From Odontesthes bonariensis (taxonomy: Eukaryota; Chordata; Actinopteri; Atheriniformes; Atherinopsidae), in NCBI RefSeq assembly GCF_027942865.1, contig NC_134510.1:28003163-28067162 (forward strand): a stretch of DNA of 64,000 bases. The letters run 5' to 3'. Position numbers and translations under genes: made by a program. This document shows positions 1 to 11,053 of this stretch, piece after piece (positions within the stretch are counted from its first letter, which is position 1; each line of letters begins with the position of its first letter). The notes below the pieces were generated by a model. The model searched no databases, was not told the origin of the DNA, and worked only from the letters and a program-made list of their open reading frames with translations.

Positions 1-163
1 TAAGTAGAGGAGTCATATCTATTAAAAGAGACAGTTTCAGTAATACGACACAAAAAAAGGATTCCAGTCTAGTGTAGAGTTATTCAAATGTTTACATTGT
101 TTGTTGTTAAATGCCATTTTCCAGTTAGAAATTTAAATTTAGCAATGAAAGCATTGAGCTCGC

Positions 164-3100
164 CTTGAAAGTTTAAGATGAAAATGGCACTCCCTCCTCT
201 GAGGAAATCTCTCTGTTGCATGTCTTCCAAAGACGCAAACTGGGAAAAGCCAAAAAGTGTTCCCGCAAAGAAGAACTCATCGTTCTCATCCACTAATTCA
301 TATCCAGTCTCGTGAGGATTGTTCCAATATGACACACCTGTTTAGAGAAAGTACATGTAACATAAAGGCAAATAGGTTTTGACGACTTTATTTTCTTCAA
401 TTATTTTATTGTCTTGGAGTCTTACCATCGGAGGTGAGCTGAGTTTCATCAGTGATGAAACTTCTTTGCTTTGACATCTGCAGTTGAATGTTGGGGCTCT
501 GATCCAATATTTGGAAAGTAATTTGCCTTTGTAGGCAAGGCCACTCCAGCTGGTCATCATAGTCACCCGAGATGATATGAAAATACAGTCCGAAAAACGT
601 CTGACGGAGTATAGTCACTATCCGGAATGCATAGCCCTCATTGGAATACTGCCGTGGGCTGTATATTCTGGTTCCATCAGCACTCGTGTTCAGAAGTTTC
701 TCAAAGTCATCTATCTGCAGGGTCAGATGTGGACACTCGGTCTCAGAAAGATTGATGTCATCAATTGAGAAGCCCCCTGTAGAGCTTCCTGCTCCTTTCC
801 GAACCTCAAACACCACCTGGAACTGCTTGATGGCATTCAGAGAAACATGCTGGAGCTTCCAGTGAGATGTTAGTGCACCTAGAGGGAGGATTTTTGAAAG
901 ACTGTTTCACTATTTGAATAGTACTTGCCACTGACTATTACATCGTCACAAACATTCACAGTTCAGCTGTCTTGAGTACCCTGACATTACCAGTGATCTG
1001 TCCCATGAGGCGGAGGGTTCCACTGGAGTCTTGATCATCTTGAAACTCTCTGATCCAGATGTTAAGTACATCTGACTCATTCCCACTATTGTAATAGTAG
1101 AACTGGAGGCACTGGACATGACACCCCCTTTTGGGATTCATCATCTGGGTCTCCAGTCGGGCTGAGTCTCCTTCCTGACCTGATGCTGTGCTAACGTGCA
1201 TGAAGTAACCGGTGTCTTGATCTACAAAAAAGAAAAGTACTATATATTTGCTTGTATAATTCAAGAAATTTAGCCAAAGTTACCGTATATTGTAAAAGTT
1301 TGCTCAAAGTCATGTTTCCCTTAAAAAAAAAAAAGCTCCTTTAAATTAAAATGTAGATTTAAAGGAGGATTTTTAATTTATTTTTAAATTAAATGTAGAT
1401 AATACAAACACTGGGGTGAACAAGCCTTTTCTGTCGCTGCCCCCAGGCTCTGAAATAAGCTTCCCGTTGAGCTGCGTCTTATTTCTGACTTGGGCCTCTT
1501 CAAATCTAGGCCAAAAACCTACTTACTTAAGATTGATTTTAATACCCAGTAGTATGATGACACTTTTATCTTATTTGATTTTTTTGTATTTTATTGCTTT
1601 CACTGTTCTTTTATTGTTTTTATTTGTTTTTACGTATTCTTCTCTTTATTTATTACCTGCTGTAAAGCACTTTACAAACAATCGTTACTATGTACCAAAG
1701 GGCTGTATAAATAAAATACATTTACATTACATTTACATAATAGAGTTGTCAGGTTCTGGAGGCTTGCTTGTGTTTGGCTGCTGCTTACAGCTCTGTTCCA
1801 GGAGGTGGCGTCTGACTTCAGGAGGCACCAGCAACAGGTGTAACCTGTTATCCACTCATCAGGAGAGGCACCTTGTCTGCAGTTCCTCGTCGGAGTGTTT
1901 CACACGTAGGCTATGGTACGTTCGTTACCACCCCGACCAAGTCTATGCTCAAATCTTGCTCATGTATCTTGTCCTGTTTTTGACATCAGGTGTTTCCAGA
2001 ACTTCTTGCTTTTGGATCAAGCCAAGGAACTCACTTGAGAGTATTACCCTCATCCAGGAAACCCTCTGCCAACCCTCTGGAAAGCTTATCTGACCAAACG
2101 CTGTTCACCCTCCAATGCAGCCCATCTCCGGATTCTCCAAGAACCTCACTACTCCTCCCTGGCGGATTTCGTTCACTCACCAGTAAGCCGTCATCCACTT
2201 CACCTTCCAGTATCCTTAAACAACTCTCTGCTAATTTCCTCCTCTTGTACAGTGCTCATCCAGTTCCAGGATCTTCAGTTGCCGACCATCCAGTCTTATT
2301 TGCAATAAACATTTATTATTTATATCGGTCTTGTGTGTGTGTTCTGCATTCGGGCTAAGCCATGACAAGAGTTAAATATTTATTTTGTTGAGATATGTAA
2401 TTTTCTGGGGGGGGCTTACAGTACATAGCTATTTTTTGTTAATTAGAGCTGACAGTAAAAGAGGAATGTGGGGAAATACTGTAGATGTGGAATGAGCTAA
2501 GTAATTTGATGACATCAAACATTTTGCAGTAAACCAATGTAGAATCTGAATGCAGAAGTTCTTACCTTGAACTTTACCATGTTCACTATTTCCACTGGGT
2601 AAACTGGTGTGGTCAGAGTTTGGACCCCCATAAACTCGTGTTACCACTTCCCAGCCATTACCGCTCTGTGAACAGCAGCTTATTTGACATAGGGTCCCAT
2701 TAGAAAAGCCACAGTACATCAGAAAAGCAATGGTTGAGTCTGTTGATGTGAATGAAGAACACAGTATTGAGGATTACTCATGCATTTCATACCATTTGAA
2801 AATGTCAATGATATGTTTGTCAGCACTGGTCTATATAGGGAGTATAGGGAATTATTCACTGAGTCTGGTCCTTTTTTATTTATTTATTTTTTTTCTTTAG
2901 CACAAGTTTCTTGTGTTTACCTTGTATTTAAAAATGTCAAAGCTTTACTCATATCCTAAGCCTCCGAAGATTCATAGTTGGATATTACCGTGGCAATGCA
3001 AGCAGAGGTTTTCATCTGCTCTAATCCATTTTGATCTTTACCTCAGCAGTCCTGCTCACACAGAGGCTGCACTATTTTGCCACTTAAAAGGTACCTATCA

Positions 3101-6100
3101 GTGATGCGCAGGTTACCCGAAGCCAGCAGGCATCCGCGGTCACCCGCAGTTGTGGGTCATTAAAAAATATTTTTAAAGGATAAGATCGTTTTTTTGACAT
3201 TGGGCCCTTGATTTCACATTATAACATGATGTTCTACTCACCCCTGCTTGTTGTTGGTCATTTGGAGCTGTTCCGAAGATATTCGCGAGGCGTCTGGCTG
3301 CTCTCTTGAGATATTCGGCCATGAAACGGTTTCCTATGGGCAAGCTTATACAGGCACAAACTATGCTGTTTATAATTTATTAATTACTGTACACTAGCAC
3401 TGATAACGTGGAGGTGCGTCGCTTACTTAAAAAAATCCGGGTTATTGTAATTTTGATTTTTTTTTTTGTCGTAAAGTGGGTGTTACTGACGTCCTCGTCG
3501 TGCTACTGCCACAGACAGCCCACAGACCTGCTGCCTATTTATTCATTCGGCTAAAATTCAAAATTAGTAACCCGGATTTTTTTAAGTAAGCGACGCACCT
3601 CCACGTTATCAGTGCTAGTGTAGAGTAATTAATAAATTATAAACAGCATAGTTTGTGCCTGTATAAGCTTGCCCATAGGAAACCGTTTCATGGCCGAATA
3701 TCTCAAGAGAGCAGCCAGACGCCTCGCGAATATCTTCGGAACAGCTCCAAATGTTCAACAACAAGCAGGGGTGAGTAGAACATCATGTTATAATGTGAAA
3801 TCAAGGGCCCAATGTCAAAAAACCGGTCTTATCCTTTAAAAACACACAAGCAGAAAAAGTAAGGTTTGGGACTCATTTGCCGAGATCATCAAAAATGATG
3901 AGCAAAGTGCAGGCTTTTCGCTTTGTCATGTGCACCTCCTGTGAAGCAATGTATGCATTTGATAGCCACAAAACTGGAACGACCAACATGGCCTGTCACA
4001 AGTGTGTCACCGGGATGCCATCGCAGCCAAAGAGTAAACAGATCAACACCTTTAAAAATGAATGCAGGTAGGCTATATGAGGTGCGTTGCCAATGACGCT
4101 AGGATGTTCATTAAGACCATTGGTCGGGAAGCGAGTCGGGTTCACATTTTTTCATAAATATTTCTTGCGGTCTGAGTTAACGGGCGGGTTAGTGGAAAAA
4201 GCGGTCGGTTGCGGGATGTTATTTCGTCGACCCGCGCGTCACTGGTAGCTACCTATGTCGCTGTTACTCAGTCAAAATAGTGAGAAGTTGGAATAGTCAG
4301 AATCAGAAGAGTGAAAATGTCAGGAATTTGTGGAACAGCGAGTTATAACGACCCTTTAACAACAAACACATCAAATAAACGTTATGACCGTCTCTGATGC
4401 CGACTCAGAGGTACACAATATTAGACCCCCCCCATTACCAATTCAGCTTCTTCAAAGGCTTATCAGTAGGCTACCTCAGCATCTCCGACACAAGAGTTTA
4501 ACAGAGCAGTTTTCATTGTCTAAAACTCCATCATGAAGTAGTCCTCATTTGTTTGGTTTTGACTAATGAATGCATCTTGTTCATAAAGAAAATTATTTAA
4601 AATTATTCCCCTGAGAAATAAGAGCAGGAAAAGTACATTTATGTCACTTATGCCCAGAGTAAACAGTTTTTAAAACAATGAAAAGTACTATTCTTTGCAT
4701 AATGGAACATTGTATTCATTGTGACTATATTCGCTGAAGTACAAATAATGTCAAAACATTCTTGAAACTGGGTGTCGGTCTTCTTTATATTTAAGCACTT
4801 ACTACATTTGTAGAGAAGGTTTAGTTCCAGAACATCAAGCGGACTCATTCCCAGAGTTTGACCAATCACATCCTGGAATTTTGGGTCTTTTGTTATTATT
4901 GTAGGGCCATTGCCATTGCTGAACATATTTTTGGGATAATGCATCACTGACCAGTGGTCATATGGGACTACATGGGTGGTGCTGTGGTCATTTTCAACCA
5001 GTTTGAAATTATTCTCTTTACCTAGATGACACAAAAAAAGAAGAAAAAGGAATTCCAAAATAATTGCCACACAATAAACTAATTGGTTCATTTAATCTAA
5101 CTTTAGATAATCCTGAATTTAATCTAACAAATATTAATTTATATATTTATGATCTTCATATTTATGGGTGGACATAGCACATTTAAGGTAGATATCTCAT
5201 TGTCAATAAAGTAATATGTAATGAAAGCGTTTCTCAAACCTTCTATGATGTTTTCTTTTACAATTGTCACATAAGTATCTCTGTCATATCTGGACTGTTC
5301 ATGGTGGAAGCCAAGAGCATGGAGAATCTCATGTTCAACAATATCAATAGATGCACAGTCTCTCCCGATGGAGATGACCTGTCCATTGGGTACTACTTTT
5401 CCAATAACAGAAGAACAACTAAATGGAAAAGGAAAAAAAATATTATTGGTCATTTTCATAACATTACGCAATCAAGTCAAACAAAAGCTTAATTCATCAG
5501 AGCAGGTGCAGAACCATCAAATGCAAAAAAATGCTTTAAAATCATCATCATTATGTCTTTTCAAAGCCCAACAGAAACATATGAATCGTGTTTCACTTTT
5601 TTTCTTCAATACTTTGCCAAAATGGCAGAGGGCTGTCTTTAACGAACAAAACCATTAAATCTGGAAACCTTAAAACAAACAAACCAAAAAACATACCCGT
5701 TTAACTTTTGTACAGAAATGTAATAGTCCTCTGAGACTCGTGGTGTGAAGTCTATGCATGACTTCAGCCTGAAACTGTCAAAGGCTTTCAGGATGATCCC
5801 TCTAGCATTCAACTCTTTCAGATTTAATGAGGAATGATTCACAGAGACAAAGAGAGAAATGTTACCCAATTTAGAAAAATAGATGAACAAATAGTCAAAG
5901 CTTTCATTAAATCCTAGAGGATGAGATGGATATGTGACTTTACACAATTTATCAATGTAAGAAAACAAGCTTTCGTTACGCTAACTGAACTTACTGAACT
6001 TTCACAGGGTGTAAAATCATGTAATAATCACTGTCATCATGAAGCAATTCAACTTCAATAAATAACCTCTCAGAGGTGTTCTGCCAACAAATATACATAT

Positions 6101-6946
6101 TCTAAGGGATCATTCAAAACATAATATTCACCAAGGTCTTCGTCAAACTCATATGGGACTGGGGGTGTCCACAGTGTGCCCTTCACGGTAGAGCCACTCC
6201 TTTGTGTGTTTACAGGCTAAGACAGTAATGGATGTCACAGAAAATATTTTAAGACATGTTCATCATAATAATGTATATTCATTATAACTTTATAATAATA
6301 TACCAAACATACTAAACTCACCATCAAAGTGTCGTTATATAAGAATGCTGTGATAAAGAAATAGTATAGTAGAGTAGAGTTTTTTTATTAGTGATGTCAA
6401 TACCTAATCTAATTAAAGGGGCATTGACTTATTCAAAATTTTAATGAAATTAACGAGTTTAACATCACCCTTGTTTGCCTCTGCAATGTCCAATTCTTCA
6501 CCAATGTCTATGGAAAAAGATGAGAAGCTCCTTTATAATGTACAACTGATTCATTGAAAATCAGGTGAAAGTACATCAATAAAATGGTAGAATGATAAGC
6601 AATTCTACTTACCCACAATCTTTAGTCCATTCTGGAAAAATATGGTAGGATTTAAAAAGGAAAATACCTCACATCAATAAATAAAATGATGTTAGAAAGA
6701 AATGATTGAGCTCTTTGTGATCAAGATTCAGTAGCATTTCAAACTTTTCTGATAGTGTGAAGTTGTAAATTTAATCAGATTAACATTGTATAATACATTT
6801 TATGACTTCTACTACCCCCCCTCCCCCCTTCATGCTTGAAAAATGGTAAGTAATGACAGTAAAACTGATAAACTTACTTGATTCTTGAGGACTGCAGATA
6901 AAACTGCCCGGCTCACCATGAAAAAAAAGAAGCATTTCATCATCAT
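164..6946 (-). CDS. Meprin-like astacin metalloprotease, gene A (3' end outside window)
   Basis: Secreted or surface zinc endopeptidase of the meprin type. Exons (5' to 3'): 6946-6878, 6631-6613, 6507-6469, 6347-6322, 6216-6132, 5814-5697, 5418-5240, 5021-4803, 2739-2578, 1221-991, 878-426, 337-164. All junctions keep one frame, and donors are GT except the last. Exon 1 encodes a hydrophobic signal peptide starting at a triple ATG. Exons 2-5 give the propeptide and the catalytic-domain entry (LWTPPVPY). Exon 7 holds the zinc site [19 protein letters not shown] and exon 8 the Met-turn SVMHY. Exons 9-11 form the MAM domain and exons 11-12 the MATH domain; this combination is known only in meprins. 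The linker and tail exons seen in B and C would lie left of base 1. Exon 9 could instead end at 2566 (a second in-phase donor). I cannot say whether it is closer to the alpha or beta subunit. Confidence 0.9.
1540..1741 (+). mobile_element. 3' end of a LINE (L2/CR1-like)
   Basis: T-rich 3' untranslated stretch with the typical fish ending (TGTAAAGCACTTTACA, then ATAAATAAAATACATTT) and a short ACATTT-type tail. No coding part remains. It lies in intron 9 of meprin A and is abutted by the solo LTR at 1747. Confidence 0.5.
1747..2367 (+). mobile_element. Solo LTR, 621 bp
   Basis: Starts TGTCAGGTTCTGGAGG and ends ATGACA, flanked by an exact 5 bp target duplication AGAGT (1742-1746 and 2368-2372). 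An AATAAA signal sits at 2304-2309, near the 3' end as in LTRs. There is no internal retroelement sequence, so this is a recombined solo LTR (Ty3/gypsy-like by its ends, inferred). It lies in meprin A intron 9. Confidence 0.8.
3173..3839. mobile_element. TTAA-flanked fold-back element
   Basis: Two arms of about 285 bp (3177-3465 and 3548-3835) are inverted copies of each other around a short centre. The ends are TTAA-AGGATAAG and CTTATCCT-TTAA, so TTAA is the target duplication, as for piggyBac or Kolobok-type transposases. No coding capacity. It is inserted in the hAT element 3099-4244. Confidence 0.8.
3877..4071 (+). pseudogene. hAT transposase N-terminal BED zinc-finger fragment
   Basis: The 64 aa reading frame contains CTSCEAMYAF, then DSHKTGT, then ACHKC: the C-x2-C ... 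H-x-C layout of a BED finger as found at the start of hAT transposases. The catalytic part is absent. It is a remnant inside the short hAT element around it. Confidence 0.65.
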
Positions 6947-7145
6947 GGTGTGCTTTGGTCTAAGATTAAATCAGAGAAATGTATAAATAAAGTCAAAGAC
7001 TCGATACAGAAATCACGTCTGTACTCTCAACCAGAGCTATAGAGTGAATAGCTCTGCTCTCTACGACCCTGACTGTTCTTCCCTCAGCTAGAAATGAGAA
7101 TCTTTGGCTGCATGAGGAGAGTTTTAAACTACTTAGTTTAAGTAA
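6947..7145 (-). promoter_or_regulatory. Probable proximal promoter of meprin gene A
   Basis: Directly upstream of the gene A start codon. A TATA-like stretch (TTATTTATAC on the minus strand, 6981-6990) lies about 35 nt before the ATG. The segment is missing from gene B, where the sequence jumps from about 30 nt upstream of the ATG to DNA that lies 200 nt upstream in A. No transcription start can be proven from sequence alone. Confidence 0.3.
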
Positions 7146-8650
7146 CAAAACAGGTTTTTCAAACATTTCAGCAAACAATGTCAACAATGTTAGGGTTTTG
7201 TATCGGTTTTAAGATAAAAATCTCATTGGAGGACACAAAGAATTTGTGAAAAGAGGTTTCACCTGGAAAACTTGAAAGGCCAGATGGAGTGTTAATGATT
7301 TATGTAGCTTTAACACTACAAAGCTCTACACAGCATACTGGTCAGCAACAGTCTTTAATCAGAAGCCCTCTCAGCTCCACCACAATAGGGACAGGTACAG
7401 CAGGTAGAGTAATTCCTTCCAGGGCTCTCTAGTTTTGAATGCAGGCAGAGTGAGACGATGCATGTTTTTGATGTTTCCCTCCTCCACCACACCTGATTCA
7501 AACGATCAGCTCGTCATCAAACTCATTTTTGGCGAGTGAAAAAGCCCATTTTGTGTTGTAATGGTCCTTTAAAAGAGTTAAAAGCTGTCCTGCGCGCTCA
7601 TATCTTTATATCATGAAGCTCCAGAATGAGATCAAGTCATATTTAGGCAGAAATCACCTCTCAGTAACTATACTATGCCTTCTATCAGTTTTTGACAAGT
7701 GAAAACTGATTGAAAACTGCAAAACACATCCAAACCTGAGAAGCAAATACTAAAGGGCCCAGATCAGATAAAAAACAATGCAGAGTCATGAGGATCTTTA
7801 TTGAAAACCCACCAATTAATCATATTCATAATAGTCTAATTTCCAAAGACATGGCTACACAAAGTCATCAGACATACCAAGCACATAGAGGCATGTCCGT
7901 ACGTAATTGCCATGTCTGACTTCGCTACAAAATGCTCTTCTTTTGACCACAGTTGTAATAATTACGTAAAACAAACGTTGAACTTTAGAGGAGACATGCC
8001 TTTGCTATAATTACATTATAATGCAGTTGTGTGTATCTGCATATTATGACCGTTTAATGCAGAGAAAAGCAGACGGTTTTGCGCTACCGCTCATACGGGC
8101 TGGTATGAGGAACACTGGTAAGAAACTGGAAGGGACTGATGAGGGGGACACGGTAAATACCTGTGCACATTCTGCAAATAAGTGGAGTTGTTATGTGACA
8201 ATGTGAGCGGACAGCAGCTGGTGTCTTTCAGCCTTCAGGATGAAGTAGAGACGATAAACTCACAAAGGCCCCTCAAGCCTGTCAGAAAGCTTCCATACTT
8301 GGAAGATGAGCTGTAGACCACGTTCAGACACGATGTTAGATTTTTAGTTTTGCTTTTTTTGTGTGCGTGTATGTGTGTCCTCTGAATATCTTTGTAAAAA
8401 AACATGATAGTCATTATTTTTACCCTTTTTTTACCCTTATGAATTTGTTGCTGCTGTCTGAGTTGCATGGGTCCTTGGGTAGCTTCAGGCTGCCTGCTCC
8501 CATGTGTTCATTTCATTTTCATCTGACGTCAGTGATTGAGGGTAACATATTTTTGGGTATATTTTATCCAGGGAAGGATCTTTTGCCTTCACTGGACAAG
8601 GCTCACATGTCTCAGGAATGGGTGGACCAAAGAACAAGTTCCCAGCTTCA
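7146..8650. other. Duplicated spacer without a recognisable gene (copy 1)
   Basis: Matches 29469-30945 closely. Contains a 61-codon plus-strand frame (8021-8206) kept in both copies, but with no known motif and no sign of coding constraint beyond recent duplication. Part of 7380-7560 resembles a common fish interspersed repeat. No gene call is made. Confidence 0.4.
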
Positions 8651-8654
8651 TTAT

Positions 8655-11045
8655 TAGGGACCGAGCAGTGAAACTGCAAGGACCCTATTGTATCTGTACT
8701 ATTTCTTATTATTCCGTCCGTCTTCTGTCCGTCTTCCGTCTTATTCTATGTAAAAGGTGCTCGAAAACTCTTGAAATTTTGCAAGCACCACCTGCCAGTC
8801 GACGACATGAAAGAATCTAAACTTTATATTTTTGGGAGTCGATTATTGACTCTGTAGCGCCCCCTACGATGCTTAAAAATGGTCCCCCCATTGGGCTTAG
8901 TTTCACGTGGGACGACAAAATTCGGTACACTCATTCATCATGCCCAGACGCACAAAAAAGTATCGTGCCGCCATGGTCCCACATTCACAGGAAGGCGGCC
9001 ATTTTGGAAGGAAAGTGCGTTTTTGTGCGCTTTTTGACCGATTCCACGCCTTGCATGTGATCGAACTTGTCCTACAGATTTAATGCTACAGACTTCAAAC
9101 CTGGCCAGGTTACTCTTAAGACATGGGGGAAAAAAAATAATTGGGCAACTTTTTCAAAACTTAAAGGGCGTGGCGACGCCTCAAAGTTCGATGACTCGCC
9201 ATCACTCGCGACAAAAAATGAAGCCGGTAATAACTCCCACATACATTATCCAATCTGTCCCAAACGTCATACGTTCAATGCTGGAGCCAGCCTGAACGCG
9301 TACATATTATCAGAGTGACATCCACCTATAGCGCCACCAGCTGGTAGTTGGAAACGTCTTTTTTTTCCCACACCTCGCATTTGATCAAACTCCTCCTACA
9401 TATTTAATGCTATAAGCTTAAAACTTGGCCAGGTTACTCTCAAGCTAGGGGGGAAGAAAACTCTTGAAAAACTTTTCCAAACTCTGAACGGTGTGGGTGT
9501 GGGCGTGGCCAGGCGGTGAATATCGTGCGATGGCGTTTGTGGTTTGAAAGCCTTATCATCATCACAAGGTCATGAAACTTGGCATAGACGTCCACCCTGA
9601 CGACCTCCTATGTATGGAAAGGGTATCGTGTGTGGGCGGAGAAAAATGGCTCATTGGCGCCCCCTACAATACTTAAAAATGGTCCCTGCATTGGGGTTAG
9701 TTTCGCAAGGGAAGACAAAATTCGGTACACTCATTCATCATGCACAGACGCATAAAAAAGTCTCATGTCGCCATGGTCCCAGATCCACAGAAAGGCGGCC
9801 ATTTTGGATGGAAAGTGCGTTTTGGTGCCATTTTGCCCGATGCCACGCCTTGCATATGTAACGGGGTCCTCGCCAGCAGGCAGCGCTGCCTCCTCACCTG
9901 GGGAGGCTATTTAGGTAGGCCGGTAGCAGGATCCGTCCTTTCTCTTCCTCTGCCAGGTCATTGGGAACTCAGCCAGTGTGAGGGGACGCCTGGCTTCTGT
10001 GCTCAGTCGCCACTGAATATACGAATCAGTTGTTGTACAGGTACACACGTTTCGATAATGCAGGTGATAATTAATCCCCGTTCATGCGCACATTGTGCAG
10101 CAGGGTAATTGTTGTTTACCGTTCTGATTTCCTCAGCGTCCCACGATTTGCAGCGCGAACGCAGGGGCACTGATCACTAATATAAGGCGTGTATATGTGA
10201 GTATTATATACTGATGCATGAAGGTTTATGCAAACTGAATGAATGTCGAGTGTAATATGTTTCTTTATGCAATAAGTTTTGGCTGATTGGCGGACGGGGA
10301 CACGCGGCTCGTCGGGCGTCCTCAGACTGACAAACGGACTGTCGCTGTTTTTTCTCCCCATATAAGGAGTCTGTTAGGGTGGGCCTTCGTTCTCTTTATT
10401 TCTTTATTTGTTTATAATACATTTGTATCGTTAGAGGGCATAATCCATTCTTTTATTTGGTATTGAGCAACTTATTCCTCAGACAGCCGTCTTAGACCAG
10501 GTGTACATTTGGGGCACCTTTTTTGCTGTGACTTGAACTGTGTGAGCACCTTATCTGTGTGTAGTGTGAGACGTGTACTTGGTGCCATATTTAAGTAGCT
10601 CTGTGGATATGTCGTGTTTTGGGTCCTAAATGCATAATTCTGAAGTCTAAGATTGGCGGCCTGAAGAGTTACTGGGTATATTGTTTCTAGACTGTCTCAA
10701 TTGCTCTGATACTATTTTTATCCTATTGTGTCCGAAATCATTGTTAATAAAAATAGTAATTTATTGATAGACGCATCTCTCTGTCGTCCTGCTTATTCTG
10801 GACACTTACCTGGAGTATAGTTAATTAGGAGGGTTGAACACCTTTACACCAACACCCTTAGACACTTTTGCCCACTACACATATGATCAAACTCGTCCTA
10901 CAGATTTAATGCTACAGGCACCTCCGCATTTGGGTTATTATGTGCTCGTATGTACGCAGAGGGTATTGTGCGTGTGGGCAGAGCTGCGCCACTACGACGT
11001 CCAGCGCATCTCGGTCCCGCATACAGCTGCTTGCAGCTTTCTAGT
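8655..11045 (+). repeat. Unclassified interspersed repeat, copy 1 (interrupted by an LTR)
   Basis: Starts GGGACCGAGCAGTGAAACTG and ends near CAGCTGCTTGCAGCTTTCTA. Internally it repeats a module of about 330 bp (examples at 9057 and 9384) with the phrase TTGGCCAGGTTACTC or a close variant. No protein is recognised. It is interrupted by the solo LTR 9857-10879. A truncated copy occurs at 30950-31360. Confidence 0.55.
9857..10879 (+). mobile_element. Solo LTR, 1023 bp (spacer copy 1)
   Basis: Begins TGTAACGGGG and ends CACTACA, with an exact 4 bp target duplication CATA at 9853-9856 and 10880-10883. The same insertion at the same place exists at 31361-38175, so it predates the spacer duplication. 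No internal retroelement coding region. Confidence 0.75.
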
Positions 11046-11053
11046 TATCATTA

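Larger units (their letters stand above)
3099..4244 (+). mobile_element. Non-autonomous hAT element with BED-finger remnant
   Basis: Ends are inverted repeats: CAGTGATGCGC on the left and its near complement GCGCGTCACTG on the right. Flanking 8-mers GTACCTAT and GTAGCTAC match at 6 of 8 bases, as expected of an old hAT target duplication. It is interrupted by the fold-back element 3173-3839 and lies in intron 8 of meprin A. Confidence 0.65.

Noticed and set aside
1416-2358. 225- and 122-codon plus-strand frames
   Set aside because: They run through a LINE tail into the solo LTR; composition is repeat-like and no domain is recognised.
8021-8206. 61-codon frame conserved at 30297-30482
   Set aside because: Both copies lie in the recent spacer duplication. 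No motif and no independent sign of selection.
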